A stretch of DNA of 64,000 nucleotides from Paenibacillus algorifonticola (GTDB lineage: Bacteria; Bacillota; Bacilli; Paenibacillales; Paenibacillaceae): the NCBI RefSeq assembly GCF_000971975.1, contig NZ_KQ040782.1, forward strand, positions 93,127 to 157,126, in the 5' to 3' direction. Below are positions 37,441 through 46,094 of the stretch, piece by piece. Every line of letters starts with the position of its first letter. The stretch's first letter is position 1. The notes under the pieces were generated by a model. That model was not told the DNA's origin, made no database searches, and was given only the letters and a program-made list of their open reading frames with translations. A program made the position numbers and the translations under genes.

Positions 37441-38189
37441 TATTCCATAGCCCTTCCAAGCATGATGAGGCGCGGCGAGTTCAGCTCATCATAGACCGAG
37501 CCATCGACGTTGCCAAATGTTTTCTCCAGCACAAGGCCTGCCTCGGCGAAAGCCTGTTCAAACCACGTGAGCGAATACAGGCGAACCTGCTCATTATAAT
37601 GGCGATTGTCTGCCTCATTGCTGCTTACGGCAATTTCTATATGCTTTTTGACCCAGCCAGCTTCGATTTTACGCTGCTCGCGAATGACCCAGCCTGTCTC
37701 TGCATCCTTGCGCTCCGATGCCGAAACGAGATTACGCTCCACATAAGCCGGATTCAGAAAATCAATCAGAAAAGGCGCACCCGGCTTCAGCATGCGGCGG
37801 ATTTCCCGCAGCACCTGTACATTCTCTTTTTCATCTGCAAAATAGCCAAACGAGGTAAATAAATTAACCGTTCCCTCGAACGTCCCCGATTCGAATGGGA
37901 GCTGGCGCATGTCGCCCTGCACCCAGGTTACACGCTGCAACGCATCATGCTTCCTCGCTTCGCTAAGCAGCGGCTCCGACAAATCCATTCCCGTCACCTC
38001 ATAGCCGCAATCCGCCAGTGCCAGCGCATGGCGTCCCATGCCACAGCCAATATCCAGCACCTTCGCCGCAGCCGGAAGCTGGAGCCACTGCGCCATCAAC
38101 TGCACCTCCTTGTAGGCGTTATCCCAATCCCGATGCTTATAAACAACCATATAATCGCTTCCAAAGCTCTGCTCAAACCAGTTGGACAT
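37440..38189 (-). CDS. Class I SAM-dependent methyltransferase
   Basis: A 249-residue enzyme. The SAM-binding motif I is VLDIGCGMGRHALALADCGY near residue 45. Motif II-like YEVTGMDLSEPLL and post-I VTWVQGDMRQLPFESGTF follow. It has no membrane segment. The start ATG has GAGGAG upstream. It is translationally coupled to the MBL hydrolase. The methyl acceptor cannot be predicted. Confidence 0.88.
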   Translation of the reverse strand: MSNWFEQSFGSDYMVVYKHRDWDNAYKEVQLMAQWLQLPAAAKVLDIGCGMGRHALALADCGYEVTGMDLSEPLLSEARKHDALQRVTWVQGDMRQLPFESGTFEGTVNLFTSFGYFADEKENVQVLREIRRMLKPGAPFLIDFLNPAYVERNLVSASERKDAETGWVIREQRKIEAGWVKKHIEIAVSSNEADNRHYNEQVRLYSLTWFEQAFAEAGLVLEKTFGNVDGSVYDELNSPRLIMLGRAME

Positions 38190-38295
38190 ATGTATTCTCC
38201 TCTACCCTAGCAATTCACTTTTCATCCCCTCATTGTACTGCACTTTATGTTACTTAGGCAAAAGGATACCCTGTAATGCGAAAAGCTGGGGACCC

Positions 38296-38511
38296 GTGAA
38301 GAAAAAGCTAAGTGCAGATTACGCCAAATCGGCGGACAAGCTGCTGAAAAAAATACAGCAGGCTGGCATCGATCCTTTCGGCTTTGGCCTGAGCTACCGG
38401 GCAACCCATGCTGGCGAAGCAGCCTGGCAGCAATGGCAAAGTATTTACCCGACGCTGCCGATCGCCGTCAATGCCCGAATTAAAATCGAAGGGACCGGCC
38501 TTATTAAATAG
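38296..38511 (+). pseudogene. Orphan C-terminal fragment of a Ger(x)C spore germination protein
   Basis: A 71-codon frame. LLKKIQQAGIDPFGFGLSYR and NARIKIEGTGLI match the very C-terminal end of GerAC/GerBC-type lipoproteins (HGIDPIGFG...VKIxGTGMI pattern). The signal peptide and the first roughly 300 residues are absent, and upstream DNA has no in-frame similarity. A GTG with GGGGA only 3 nt upstream could start it, but a truncated gene is more likely. No gerA or gerB partner lies nearby. A terminator follows at 38489-38530. Confidence 0.68.
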
Positions 38512-38530
38512 GCTGCGGTCCCTTGGTTTG
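38489..38530 (+). terminator. Terminator overlapping the gerC fragment 3' end
   Basis: AAGGGACCG (38489-38497) pairs with CGGTCCCTT (38516-38524), with inner GCCT/AGGC, followed by GGTTTGTTG. It retains the transcription end of the lost gene and may also serve idi from the opposite side. Confidence 0.65.
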
Positions 38531-38550
38531 TTGTGTAGGCTGTTTCATTA

Positions 38551-39630
38551 TTAGTCGGCTTTCGAAGCCAGCCTATCCGTCTGGCGAAGCTGCTCAATCG
38601 TGCGGACGCCAATACCGAACATCGCCGCCTTCAGCTCAAACTCAATTCGCTCAAACTGCTCAATGAGTTGGCGAATCGACAGGTCGGTTGTCCCATGCAC
38701 AGCTTGCGGCAGTAAGACACGCCCAAAGCCAGCGAGATTCGCCCCAAGCGCAATCGCTTTTGCCGCATCAACACCATGCCTTAATCCGCCGCTCGCTATG
38801 ACGTTCATATGCGGCAATATGCTGCGAATCGCGCGAACGCTTTCCGCTGTCGGAATGCCCCAATCCGCGAACGCCTCCGCAGCTTGCCGGCGCAATCCAT
38901 CACCCGCCCGGTATTTCTCGACCTGGCTCCAGGATGTCCCCCCTGCTCCAGCGGCATCAATAAAGGAAATGCCTGCATTTGCAAGCATTGCGGCGGTCCC
39001 AGCATCAATGCCCCAGCCTACTTCCTTCACACCGACTGGCACAGGAAGCGCGCGGCACACTTGCTCGATTCGCGTCAGCAAGCCGCGGAAGTCCGTATTG
39101 CCTTCTGGCTGAAAAACTTCCTGCATGCTGTTGACATGAAGCACGAGGGCATTCGCCTCTGCTATGTCCACCGCACGTAAGCAATCATCCGTACCAAAGC
39201 CATAATTCAGCTGCACAGCTCCAAGATTGGCAATGACCGGAACCGAAGGCGCCTCCATTCTGACATGGAAGGAGGCCGCCAAGTCTTCACGCTCAATCGC
39301 TGCCCGCATGGAGCCGAGTCCAATCGCCCAGCCTCGCGCTTCGGCAGCCTCTGCCAGCCGCCGGTTTATAGCCCCAGCCTCCGAGGTGCCTCCTGTCATG
39401 GAGCTGACGAGCAGCGGCGCTTTCATCGGCGACTTGAACCACTCCGTCTTAAGCTCAATTTCCTCAAATGACAGCTCAGGCAGCGCATTATGACGGAACC
39501 GCAGCCGATCAAGCCCTGTATCGATATGCTGGCCGTTCACTTCCTCCTGCAAGCAAATGCGGATATGCTCATTTTTGCGTTTCGCGGTTTTCGCCGCTTC
39601 CTCCGCCTCCGTACGCTGCGTTGTCGTCAT
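38551..39630 (-). CDS. fni: Type 2 isopentenyl-diphosphate delta-isomerase
   Basis: A 359-residue FMN-dependent isomerase interconverting IPP and DMAPP. Family segments are KRKNEHIRICL near the N-terminus, PLLVSSMTGGTSEAG near 70, ANLGAVQLNYGFG near 145, VKEVGWGIDAGTA near 210 and IDAAGAGGTSW near 230. The start ATG 39630 has AGGAGG 8-9 nt upstream; the frame continues 34 codons upstream without a ribosome site. It complements ispG in isoprenoid supply but sits apart from it. Divergent from nagB with a palindrome between. Confidence 0.93.
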   Translation of the reverse strand: MTTTQRTEAEEAAKTAKRKNEHIRICLQEEVNGQHIDTGLDRLRFRHNALPELSFEEIELKTEWFKSPMKAPLLVSSMTGGTSEAGAINRRLAEAAEARGWAIGLGSMRAAIEREDLAASFHVRMEAPSVPVIANLGAVQLNYGFGTDDCLRAVDIAEANALVLHVNSMQEVFQPEGNTDFRGLLTRIEQVCRALPVPVGVKEVGWGIDAGTAAMLANAGISFIDAAGAGGTSWSQVEKYRAGDGLRRQAAEAFADWGIPTAESVRAIRSILPHMNVIASGGLRHGVDAAKAIALGANLAGFGRVLLPQAVHGTTDLSIRQLIEQFERIEFELKAAMFGIGVRTIEQLRQTDRLASKAD

Positions 39631-39694
39631 TGCCCTTACCTCCTGCGAATATTCTATCCGTCCATCATAACATACGCTGTGAGTACATGTTAAA

Positions 39695-39732
39695 TTGATT
39701 GTAAAATTCATTAATATGAATTTTACAATCAA
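39695..39732. promoter_or_regulatory. Perfect palindrome between idi and nagB (possible operator)
   Basis: 17-nt arms TTGATTGTAAAATTCAT / ATGAATTTTACAATCAA around a TAAT spacer. It ends 5 nt before the nagB -35 box and lies 65 nt upstream of the idi start, so it could be a regulatory site for nagBA, idi, or both. It does not match the GntR-type NagR/DasR site as I know it. No T-run follows, which argues against a terminator. Confidence 0.6.
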
Positions 39733-39737
39733 AATTA

Positions 39738-39766
39738 TTGTTAAAAAGATATTTTTAGTTTAAAAT
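39738..39766 (+). promoter_or_regulatory. Sigma-A promoter of nagBA
   Basis: TTGTTA (39738-39743) and TAAAAT (39761-39766) separated by 17 bp, ending 27 nt before the nagB start codon. The palindrome abuts its upstream edge. Confidence 0.72.
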
Positions 39767-39793
39767 AAAATCATAACCCGAAGGAGGCGCTTC

Positions 39794-40522
39794 ATGATGC
39801 AAATCATTCACTTTAACGACTGGGAGCTGCTTGACGCTTATGCGGCCCAAACCATTATTAATAAAATCCAGGAGAAGCCAGATGCGGTGCTAGGGCTCGC
39901 TACAGGCTCGACACCTCTCGGCATCTATGCCAAAATAATAGAAGCATACCGCAGCAAGGAAGTGTCCTTCGCCAAGACGACTACCGTCAATTTGGACGAA
40001 TATGTAGGCCTGTCTGCCGAGCATGAACAAAGCTATGCTTATTATATGAAGCGGCATTTATTTTCCCATATTGATATTTTAGGCGATCATTATCATTTGC
40101 CTAATGGACTGGCTGATAATTTGGAAGCCGAATGCGACCGTTACGACCAGCTGCTGGAGCAAAACCCGATCGATATCCAACTGCTTGGACTCGGACATAA
40201 CGGACATATCGGCTTTAATGAGCCTGATACGAAGCTATCCGCAGGAACCCATGCTGTCCAGCTGAAGGCGGAAACGCTGGAAGCGAACGCCCGTTTTTTC
40301 GAATCGGCCGCGGAAGTTCCGAAGATGGCGCTGACGATGGGTGTTGGCTCCATCCTGAAAGCACACACCATTATACTCGTGGTTCGTGGCGCAGATAAAG
40401 CGGAGATCGTAAAGCAAGCGTTAACCGGCCCTATCACAACCGATATACCGGCTTCGCTGCTCCAGACGCATCCCCGGGTTATCGTGCTTCTCGACCGCGA
40501 AGCCGGAAGGAAGCTGAAGTAA
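39794..40522 (+). CDS. nagB: Glucosamine-6-phosphate deaminase
   Basis: A 242-residue enzyme converting glucosamine-6-phosphate to fructose-6-phosphate and ammonia. Signature segments are LGLATGSTPLGIYAKII near residue 33, NLDEYVGLSAEHEQSY near 65 and LLGLGHNGHIGFNEPD near 130. AGGAGG lies 6 nt upstream of the first ATG. The nagA start follows the stop after 1 nt, so the two form an operon; no nagR-type regulator adjoins. Confidence 0.97.
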   Translation: MMQIIHFNDWELLDAYAAQTIINKIQEKPDAVLGLATGSTPLGIYAKIIEAYRSKEVSFAKTTTVNLDEYVGLSAEHEQSYAYYMKRHLFSHIDILGDHYHLPNGLADNLEAECDRYDQLLEQNPIDIQLLGLGHNGHIGFNEPDTKLSAGTHAVQLKAETLEANARFFESAAEVPKMALTMGVGSILKAHTIILVVRGADKAEIVKQALTGPITTDIPASLLQTHPRVIVLLDREAGRKLK

Positions 40523-40523
40523 C

Positions 40524-41717
40524 ATGAATAACTCGCCCACCTCATGGGTGATACATCACGTCCATATCGTTTTGGAAGACCGGATTATGGCCGGCAGTGC
40601 CGTTATTAAAAATGGCCTCATTCACCGTCTGCTGGAAAATGATGCTGTCCTTAGCGCTGAGGAGCAGGCGCTGCCAACGATAGATGGAGCTGGCGGCTAT
40701 TTATTGCCGGGCTTTATCGACGTCCATGTGCATGGCGGCTTTGGCGCCGACTTTATGGATGCCAGCCGCAGCAGCTATGACACGATTACCCGTTTCCACG
40801 CCTCCCAGGGTACGACAGGCATGCTGGCGACTACGATGACCGCTTCTAGAGAAGCTATCGAGGCTGTTCTGCAAGCAGCAGCAGATTACAGAAGTGGCGA
40901 CATGCCCTATGCTGCGCTGCTTGGCGTCCATCTGGAAGGGCCGTTTCTAAATGAAAAATGGATCGGTGCGCAAAATCCCGCTTACCTCTCGCCTCCTCGG
41001 CTTGACTGGCTGCAAGCATGGACTGCGCAATTTCCCGATTTGATTCAAATTTTGACGCTTGCACCTGAACGGGAGGGTTCTCTTCCGCTCATTGCCTGGC
41101 TTGCTGAAAATAACATCGTCGCAGCTTGCGGCCATACCGATGCCTCTTTCGCGGATATGGAAGCTGCAGCGGAAGCTGGGCTGTCCCATGCCGTCCATAC
41201 GTATAATGCGATGCGCCCGCTGCATCACCGCGAACCGGGAACCGTAGGCGCTGTTCTCAGCGATCCACGGATTTATGCCGAGCTGATTGCCGATGGCCAC
41301 CATGTCCATCCGGGAGCGATACGGCTGCTTGTGGCTGCCAAACCGGCAGACAAGCTTATTCTCATTACCGATGCCATTGCGGCAGCGGGCATGCCAGACG
41401 GGAGCTACTCGCTTGGCGGCTTGGCCGTCGAGATGAAAAATCAGGTTGCCCGCCTGCAAGGCAGCGACAGTCTCGCAGGCAGCAGTCTGACGATGCTGCG
41501 TGCCTTCCGATACATGCTGGATAGCACTGCGCTGTCCGTCGCAGAGGTGAGCCGCTGCGCCAGCGGCAATGCGGCTAAGCAGCTTGGCATCTACGAGCAG
41601 ACGGGCTCCATCGCTTGCGGCAAGCAAGCAGATATAATCCTGACGGATGCTGACTTCTCCACTGTGAGCCGCACCTGGGTAGGCGGCAAGCTTGTGTTCG
41701 ATGCTTCCGAAAATTAA
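40524..41717 (+). CDS. nagA: N-acetylglucosamine-6-phosphate deacetylase
   Basis: A 397-residue amidohydrolase acting upstream of NagB. The metal-binding HxH lies in PGFIDVHVHGGFG near residue 60, further histidines in CGHTDASF (about 198) and SHAVHTYNAM (about 215), and the catalytic Asp in ITDAIAAAGMPDG (about 285). It starts 1 nt after the nagB stop, with AGGAAG upstream, consistent with coupling. A strong terminator follows. Confidence 0.96.
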   Translation: MNNSPTSWVIHHVHIVLEDRIMAGSAVIKNGLIHRLLENDAVLSAEEQALPTIDGAGGYLLPGFIDVHVHGGFGADFMDASRSSYDTITRFHASQGTTGMLATTMTASREAIEAVLQAAADYRSGDMPYAALLGVHLEGPFLNEKWIGAQNPAYLSPPRLDWLQAWTAQFPDLIQILTLAPEREGSLPLIAWLAENNIVAACGHTDASFADMEAAAEAGLSHAVHTYNAMRPLHHREPGTVGAVLSDPRIYAELIADGHHVHPGAIRLLVAAKPADKLILITDAIAAAGMPDGSYSLGGLAVEMKNQVARLQGSDSLAGSSLTMLRAFRYMLDSTALSVAEVSRCASGNAAKQLGIYEQTGSIACGKQADIILTDADFSTVSRTWVGGKLVFDASEN

Positions 41718-41732
41718 ACCATCTCCTCTATG

Positions 41733-41776
41733 AATAAAGCCGCCCTTGCCTAACAGCAGGGGCGGCTTTATCCGTT
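41733..41776 (+). terminator. nagBA terminator
   Basis: AATAAAGCCGCCC and GGGCGGCTTTAT form a 12-bp stem around a 14-nt loop, 15 nt after the nagA stop, with the T-run inside the right arm. Confidence 0.85.
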
Positions 41777-41920
41777 TCGGATATACGGCATAGACTTCGC
41801 TTTTTCGCTTTAATGAAGCTTATTTCCGCTAGTTTTAGCCAAATTCAACTTGCGGCTAGCCTCTTGATCCCATATCGGATAAAATTGGATAAGTCATTCC
41901 ACTTAAAGAAAGGAGAAGCT

Positions 41921-43420
41921 ATGCGCTTATTCCAGTCATTCCAATCCATTCGTTCTTTATCTGCCCAAACGCTCACTTTTATAGGAGGCTTGTTTTTCGT
42001 TGTCGTTTTCGCTGCTTCCTTTATGAATACAACGCAGCTGCTCCAAAATCCCTACCTCGCCGCTAGCGGCGTTTTACTCACTTTTATCTTTATACTTGCC
42101 GCCTCTTGGTCGCTTGGACGCAGCATATCGGCTAAAGGCTATTTGCTTGCGCTAATGGCGGTCAGCCTGCTGACCCGGCTCGGCTGGATTATATGGATCG
42201 ATACACCTCCCGATTCCGATTTCCTTTTTATGTATAATGCTGCCCAGTTAGCAGCAGCAGGCGATTTTTCATTTAATCAGGATGAATATTTCCTCAGCTG
42301 GGTGTACCAGTTTGGCTTTACGATGTATGAAGCGGGTATGATCAAGCTATTTGGCGGAGCGGCGCTGTTCATGCTTAAGCTAGTTAATGTGCTGTTTAGT
42401 GCAGCAACCGTGCTGCTCGTCTATTATGCTGCCCTAGAGCTGTTTAACGAGCATACGGCGCGAATTGCGGGGCTGCTGTATGCGCTGTATATTCCCAATA
42501 TCATCATGTGCTCGGTGCTGACGAATCAGCACTGGTCGACATTCTTTTTCACACTCGGCTGCCTGCTCATTATTAATAAGAGCTTCGAAAACAAATATGG
42601 CTGGCTTCTAATCGGCCTCACCTTCGGACTGGCGAACATCATGAGGCCGTTAAGCCTCGTTTATTTAGCTGGCTTTGTTGCCTTTCTACTGTTATTTCGC
42701 TTGTTCAAAGCTAACTCGGACGATTTTACACCTGCCGGGTCACCGAACGGAGCATCCTCTTTCGGATTGCTTGCTCGTGCCGCTGGCGTGCTCATTATTT
42801 TTTATATGGTGCAATCTTTGGCCAGCTTTGCACTCATGCAAAGCGGGGCCACGCAGTACCCGTTATCGAACCGAGAGCCTTACTGGAAATTTGTCGTTGG
42901 GCTAAATGCGGAAACCGATGGCAGATGGTCGCTTGAGGACGGCAAATACGTGCTGCAATTTAAGCTTGGCGAGGAGCGTGACGCAGCAGAGCTAGAATTA
43001 ATCAAAGAGCGTCTCGCTGATCCGGCCGCAGTCTCCTCCTTATTCGCGCGCAAGCTCGCTATCTTTTGGGGCGAAGAGGATTCAGCGGTCATGTGGAGCT
43101 TAAAGGATAAAAATCAGCCTGAGCTTGCTGCTCTCCTGAAAATAACGGAGCGCTTCCTCTTCACTGCGATGAGCGCAGCTGGGGTATATTCGTTGTACAG
43201 CTTATGGCGAAGCCGGTATGCCAAGCAGCAGAACGCCAGCTATATGCTGTTTCTGATTTTACTGCTAGGCTATGCGTTCGTGCAGCTTTGGATCGAAATA
43301 CAGGCGAGATATCGGCTCGATCTGCTCCCTTGCTTTATTTTATTACAGAGCTACGGTATCTATTTGATGCAGATGAAACTAACAGGGCGGCGTAGAATCA
43401 AGGTCAGCTCCCTTGAGTGA
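41921..43420 (+). CDS. GT39-like integral membrane glycosyltransferase
   Basis: A 499-residue protein with about ten hydrophobic helices and a polar C-terminal stretch. An acidic pair in TPPDSDFLFMYNAAQLAA near residue 90 fits the DD-type active site of dolichyl-phosphate-mannose mannosyltransferase (GT39/PMT-like) proteins. The start ATG 41921 has GGAG 7 nt upstream; a 36-codon extension is unsupported. No lipid-carrier or wall-sugar genes adjoin, so donor and acceptor are unknown. Confidence 0.78.
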   Translation: MRLFQSFQSIRSLSAQTLTFIGGLFFVVVFAASFMNTTQLLQNPYLAASGVLLTFIFILAASWSLGRSISAKGYLLALMAVSLLTRLGWIIWIDTPPDSDFLFMYNAAQLAAAGDFSFNQDEYFLSWVYQFGFTMYEAGMIKLFGGAALFMLKLVNVLFSAATVLLVYYAALELFNEHTARIAGLLYALYIPNIIMCSVLTNQHWSTFFFTLGCLLIINKSFENKYGWLLIGLTFGLANIMRPLSLVYLAGFVAFLLLFRLFKANSDDFTPAGSPNGASSFGLLARAAGVLIIFYMVQSLASFALMQSGATQYPLSNREPYWKFVVGLNAETDGRWSLEDGKYVLQFKLGEERDAAELELIKERLADPAAVSSLFARKLAIFWGEEDSAVMWSLKDKNQPELAALLKITERFLFTAMSAAGVYSLYSLWRSRYAKQQNASYMLFLILLLGYAFVQLWIEIQARYRLDLLPCFILLQSYGIYLMQMKLTGRRRIKVSSLE

Positions 43421-43451
43421 AGTCAGCTGACCTCCTGCTCTCGAGCAGGAG
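43401..43451 (+). repeat. Two tandem inverted repeats after the GT39-like gene
   Basis: AGGTCAGCT ... AGCTGACCT (43401-43433) and CTCCTGCTC TC GAGCAGGAG (43432-43451) overlap end to end. Neither has a T-tail, so terminator function is uncertain. Confidence 0.45.
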
Positions 43452-43545
43452 CAGCGGAAATAGTCATTGACCATGCTTTCATCGGTCCAATTCCGTTGCT
43501 TTCCATTTAATAAATGAATGATCATTTATATAACTTCAAAAAAAT

Positions 43546-44118
43546 TTATCTCTTTATAGCGTCCCAACTCATTTTTATTGCTGTATTTAGCGTTTCAGGC
43601 GTTAACTCGAAATCACCTTTGAACTGCTCTTTAGCCAGTTCAGCTATCGGCAGAATAGAATACGTAATGAGCATATGATTATCTACTTCCTTGAACAGCT
43701 GCTGCTGCTTTCCGCTCTCGAACAACTCAAATATAGGCAGATAAAGAGCCGCCGTTTCTTCCAGGCACCAATTTTGCAGCAATGGCGAGTTCGAGATTTG
43801 CTCCATAAACAAAAAATATTGTTTGTGATTCAGCACAAACTGGATAAAATTGCGAATATACAGATCAAACCGCTGCTGGATCGGTGCAGAATGGTCTACC
43901 CCATTAAACAGCTTATCGCTCATTATTTTCTTCGCTTTTAAATACGTCTTGCCTAACATATCCTCCTTATTCTCGAAATAAATGTAAATCGTAGCCGCAG
44001 ACACATTCGCCCGCTTGGCGATTTTGGAAATAGACGTTTCCGAAACACCAATTTCATTTATCAATTGAATCGTAGCTTCAAAAATTAATTCGATTTTATT
44101 TTCATCTCTTAGTCTCAT
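43546..44118 (-). CDS. TetR/AcrR-family transcriptional regulator
   Basis: A 190-residue one-component repressor-type regulator. The N-terminal helix-turn-helix is in VSETSISKIAKRANVSAATI (about 25-45) followed by YIYFENKEDMLGKTYL. The C-terminal ligand domain is not diagnostic. A perfect palindrome at 44127-44144 lies 8 nt upstream of its start, which points to autorepression. Regulated genes other than itself are not obvious. Confidence 0.9.
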   Translation of the reverse strand: MRLRDENKIELIFEATIQLINEIGVSETSISKIAKRANVSAATIYIYFENKEDMLGKTYLKAKKIMSDKLFNGVDHSAPIQQRFDLYIRNFIQFVLNHKQYFLFMEQISNSPLLQNWCLEETAALYLPIFELFESGKQQQLFKEVDNHMLITYSILPIAELAKEQFKGDFELTPETLNTAIKMSWDAIKR

Positions 44119-44126
44119 GAGTCGAT

Positions 44127-44144
44127 AATAAACGATCGTTTATT
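44127..44144. promoter_or_regulatory. Perfect TetR-type operator palindrome
   Basis: AATAAACGATCGTTTATT, an 18-bp perfect palindrome just upstream of the TetR-family gene, in the position expected for an autoregulatory operator. A degenerate relative (ATAAATGA ... TCATTTAT) occurs at about 43511-43531 on the other side of the gene. Confidence 0.75.
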
Positions 44145-44215
44145 TATTGTCAATACTACACGAAAGCTAGTGGATTAAATTCCGCTTTTAAACGAAACAG
44201 GCTAGGGATATAGAA

Positions 44216-44255
44216 GTAGGCAGCAGGAGCCAATTTCCCTGCTCCTGCTGCCTAC
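44216..44255 (-). terminator. Terminator of the deoR-type gene
   Basis: A perfect 15-bp stem GTAGGCAGCAGGAGC / GCTCCTGCTGCCTAC with a 10-nt loop, 5 nt after the stop. The minus strand continues TTCTATAT. T-content is moderate but the stem is very stable. Confidence 0.75.
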
Positions 44256-44260
44256 CGTGC

Positions 44261-45058
44261 TTAACCATTCGTATCTGCCACGTAAACGTCAATATTCAGC
44301 TGCTGTGCCGCTAACTTAAGCTCGCCTTCAATCGGCTGATCCGTAATGAAAGCTTGCAGCGCTGCAAGCGGCGAAATCGAGAACAGTGACATTTTGCCAA
44401 CCTTCGTCTGATCGAATACCGCATACGTCTCAACGGAGCGTCTAATTAGCGCCTTGGCAATTTGCGCTTCCTGTTCCGAATACGTCGTAATGCCTCCGCC
44501 TGCCGATACGCCATCGACGCCAATGAACATTTTGCCAATATTCAAATGATCGACCATGCCTTCTCCCAGCGGCCCGCAAAGCTCAAAGCTGTTATGGCGC
44601 ATAATGCCGCCCGTTACAACGACTTGAATGGGGCTTCCCGCCAGCTCCATCGCAATATTAACCGCATTCGTCACGACGGTAATGCCGCTTCTGAGCTTAA
44701 GCTGCTTGGCGATCAAATAATTGGTCGTGCCGCCGGACAGGCCGATAACATCGCCCTCCTGAATAAGCGATACGGCCTTCGCGGCAATTCTTTCTTTTTC
44801 CAAGTACGAAATATCCTGCTTTTCCGAAAAACCCATATCACGAACGACGCTGAGTCCATCATACATCGCCCCGCCAATGGTGCGGATAATCGGATAGCTG
44901 GCTTCCATTTGCTCTAAGTCTCTTCTTGCGGTCGCTTCCGAACAATCGAATTGCTCCACAATCTCGGAAATCGTAACGCGCCCCTGCTGCTTAAGCAGCT
45001 GCAAAATCGCCTCGCGGCGGCGCTGTCCTTTAGACGACGGAACATTCGCTTCTGCCAT
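44261..45058 (-). CDS. DeoR/GlpR-family sugar-metabolism regulator
   Basis: A 265-residue regulator. The N-terminal winged helix is QGRVTISEIVEQFDCSEATA followed by RRDLEQ (about 23-50). The DeoR-type phosphosugar-binding C-domain follows, with VIGLSGGTTNYLIAKQL near 105. The start ATG 45058 has GGAG 8 nt upstream, inside the end of kdgK; kdgK ends 3 nt before the start. It likely controls the kdgK operon in response to a phosphorylated sugar. Confidence 0.9.
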   Translation of the reverse strand: MAEANVPSSKGQRRREAILQLLKQQGRVTISEIVEQFDCSEATARRDLEQMEASYPIIRTIGGAMYDGLSVVRDMGFSEKQDISYLEKERIAAKAVSLIQEGDVIGLSGGTTNYLIAKQLKLRSGITVVTNAVNIAMELAGSPIQVVVTGGIMRHNSFELCGPLGEGMVDHLNIGKMFIGVDGVSAGGGITTYSEQEAQIAKALIRRSVETYAVFDQTKVGKMSLFSISPLAALQAFITDQPIEGELKLAAQQLNIDVYVADTNG

Positions 45059-45060
45059 AA

Positions 45061-46017
45061 TTAACGCTCCACCCACGCTTTATCGCTCATTCGCTGCTCG
45101 ACAACGCTCCATTCTGGAAGCGCCTCCCAATCTCCGCGCATTTGAACGACGAGTGAGCCATTGATGCTGGCAAGCTTTACAGCATCGACAGGCGTCATTC
45201 CCTTCATAATGCCTGCCAAAAAGCCAGCGCAAAAACCATCGCCCGCTCCGACCGTATCAATCACCTTTTCTGCCTTGTAGAAAGGAACAGCCGTCTCCTC
45301 GCCGCCCTCCAGCACGATCGTCGCATCCTCTTTGCCTTTAATGATCGTCACCGCATCCAGCTCAAGCAGCTTTTGCTTCACCGCATCATAGCTATCGGTG
45401 CTGTACAGCAGCATCAGTTCATCCCAGCCCGGCAAAAAATAATCCGCATCAGCAGCGAATGGCAGCAGCACTTCCCGTGCTTCCTCGATCGACCAAAGCT
45501 TCAGCCGCAAATTGGGATCGAAGCTTACTTTGACACCAGCATCCTTTGCAATGTCAATGGCCCTCCGTACTGTCCGGCGGCAATTATCGCTAAGCGCCGC
45601 TGTAATTCCTGTTACATGCAGCAGCTTCGCTCCTTGGATATACGCCTCATCAAGCTGCTCCGGCTCCATCCGGCTTGCAGCGGAATGCTTGCGGTAATAA
45701 TGCACCGCCATGCGGCCTGCTACCGTCTCGCGGAACATCATACCCGTGGGTGCTTCTTCGCTCAGCCTAACGCGGGATACATCTACCCCTTCACCGCGAA
45801 GCGTTTTCAATATAATCCGGCCGAAAGGATCATTGCCAAGAGCGCCGAACCAGCCGACCGAGCTGCCTAAGCGTGAAAGGCCAATGGCGACATTGCTTTC
45901 GGCACCGCCGAAGCCCTGCTCCAGTGTAGTCGCCCGTTCAAGCGCCTTATGCTCCTGCGGCATAAAAAGCGCCATCGATTCTCCGAATGTAATGATGTCT
46001 GGTGATGCTTGTCCCAC
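45061..46017 (-). CDS. kdgK: 2-dehydro-3-deoxygluconokinase-like sugar kinase (PfkB family)
   Basis: About 318 residues of the ribokinase/PfkB family. DIITFGESMALFMP opens the fold, FGGAESNVAIGLSRLG near 35 is the N-terminal PfkB site, and VIDTVGAGDGFCAGFLAGI near 260 is the C-terminal signature with the catalytic Asp. The pattern resembles KdgK, but a related ketose kinase remains possible. Start GTG 46017 (GGGGG 8 nt upstream) is preferred over TTG at 46035. It is paired with a DeoR-type regulator; no KDPG aldolase is in the window. Confidence 0.82.
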   Translation of the reverse strand: MGQASPDIITFGESMALFMPQEHKALERATTLEQGFGGAESNVAIGLSRLGSSVGWFGALGNDPFGRIILKTLRGEGVDVSRVRLSEEAPTGMMFRETVAGRMAVHYYRKHSAASRMEPEQLDEAYIQGAKLLHVTGITAALSDNCRRTVRRAIDIAKDAGVKVSFDPNLRLKLWSIEEAREVLLPFAADADYFLPGWDELMLLYSTDSYDAVKQKLLELDAVTIIKGKEDATIVLEGGEETAVPFYKAEKVIDTVGAGDGFCAGFLAGIMKGMTPVDAVKLASINGSLVVQMRGDWEALPEWSVVEQRMSDKAWVER

Positions 46018-46094
46018 ATTCTCCGCCCCCTGCAACGTTGATTTGAGTTCGCTTTCCTTCCATAATCAAACAACACGGTGTTCACTTGCGACTG

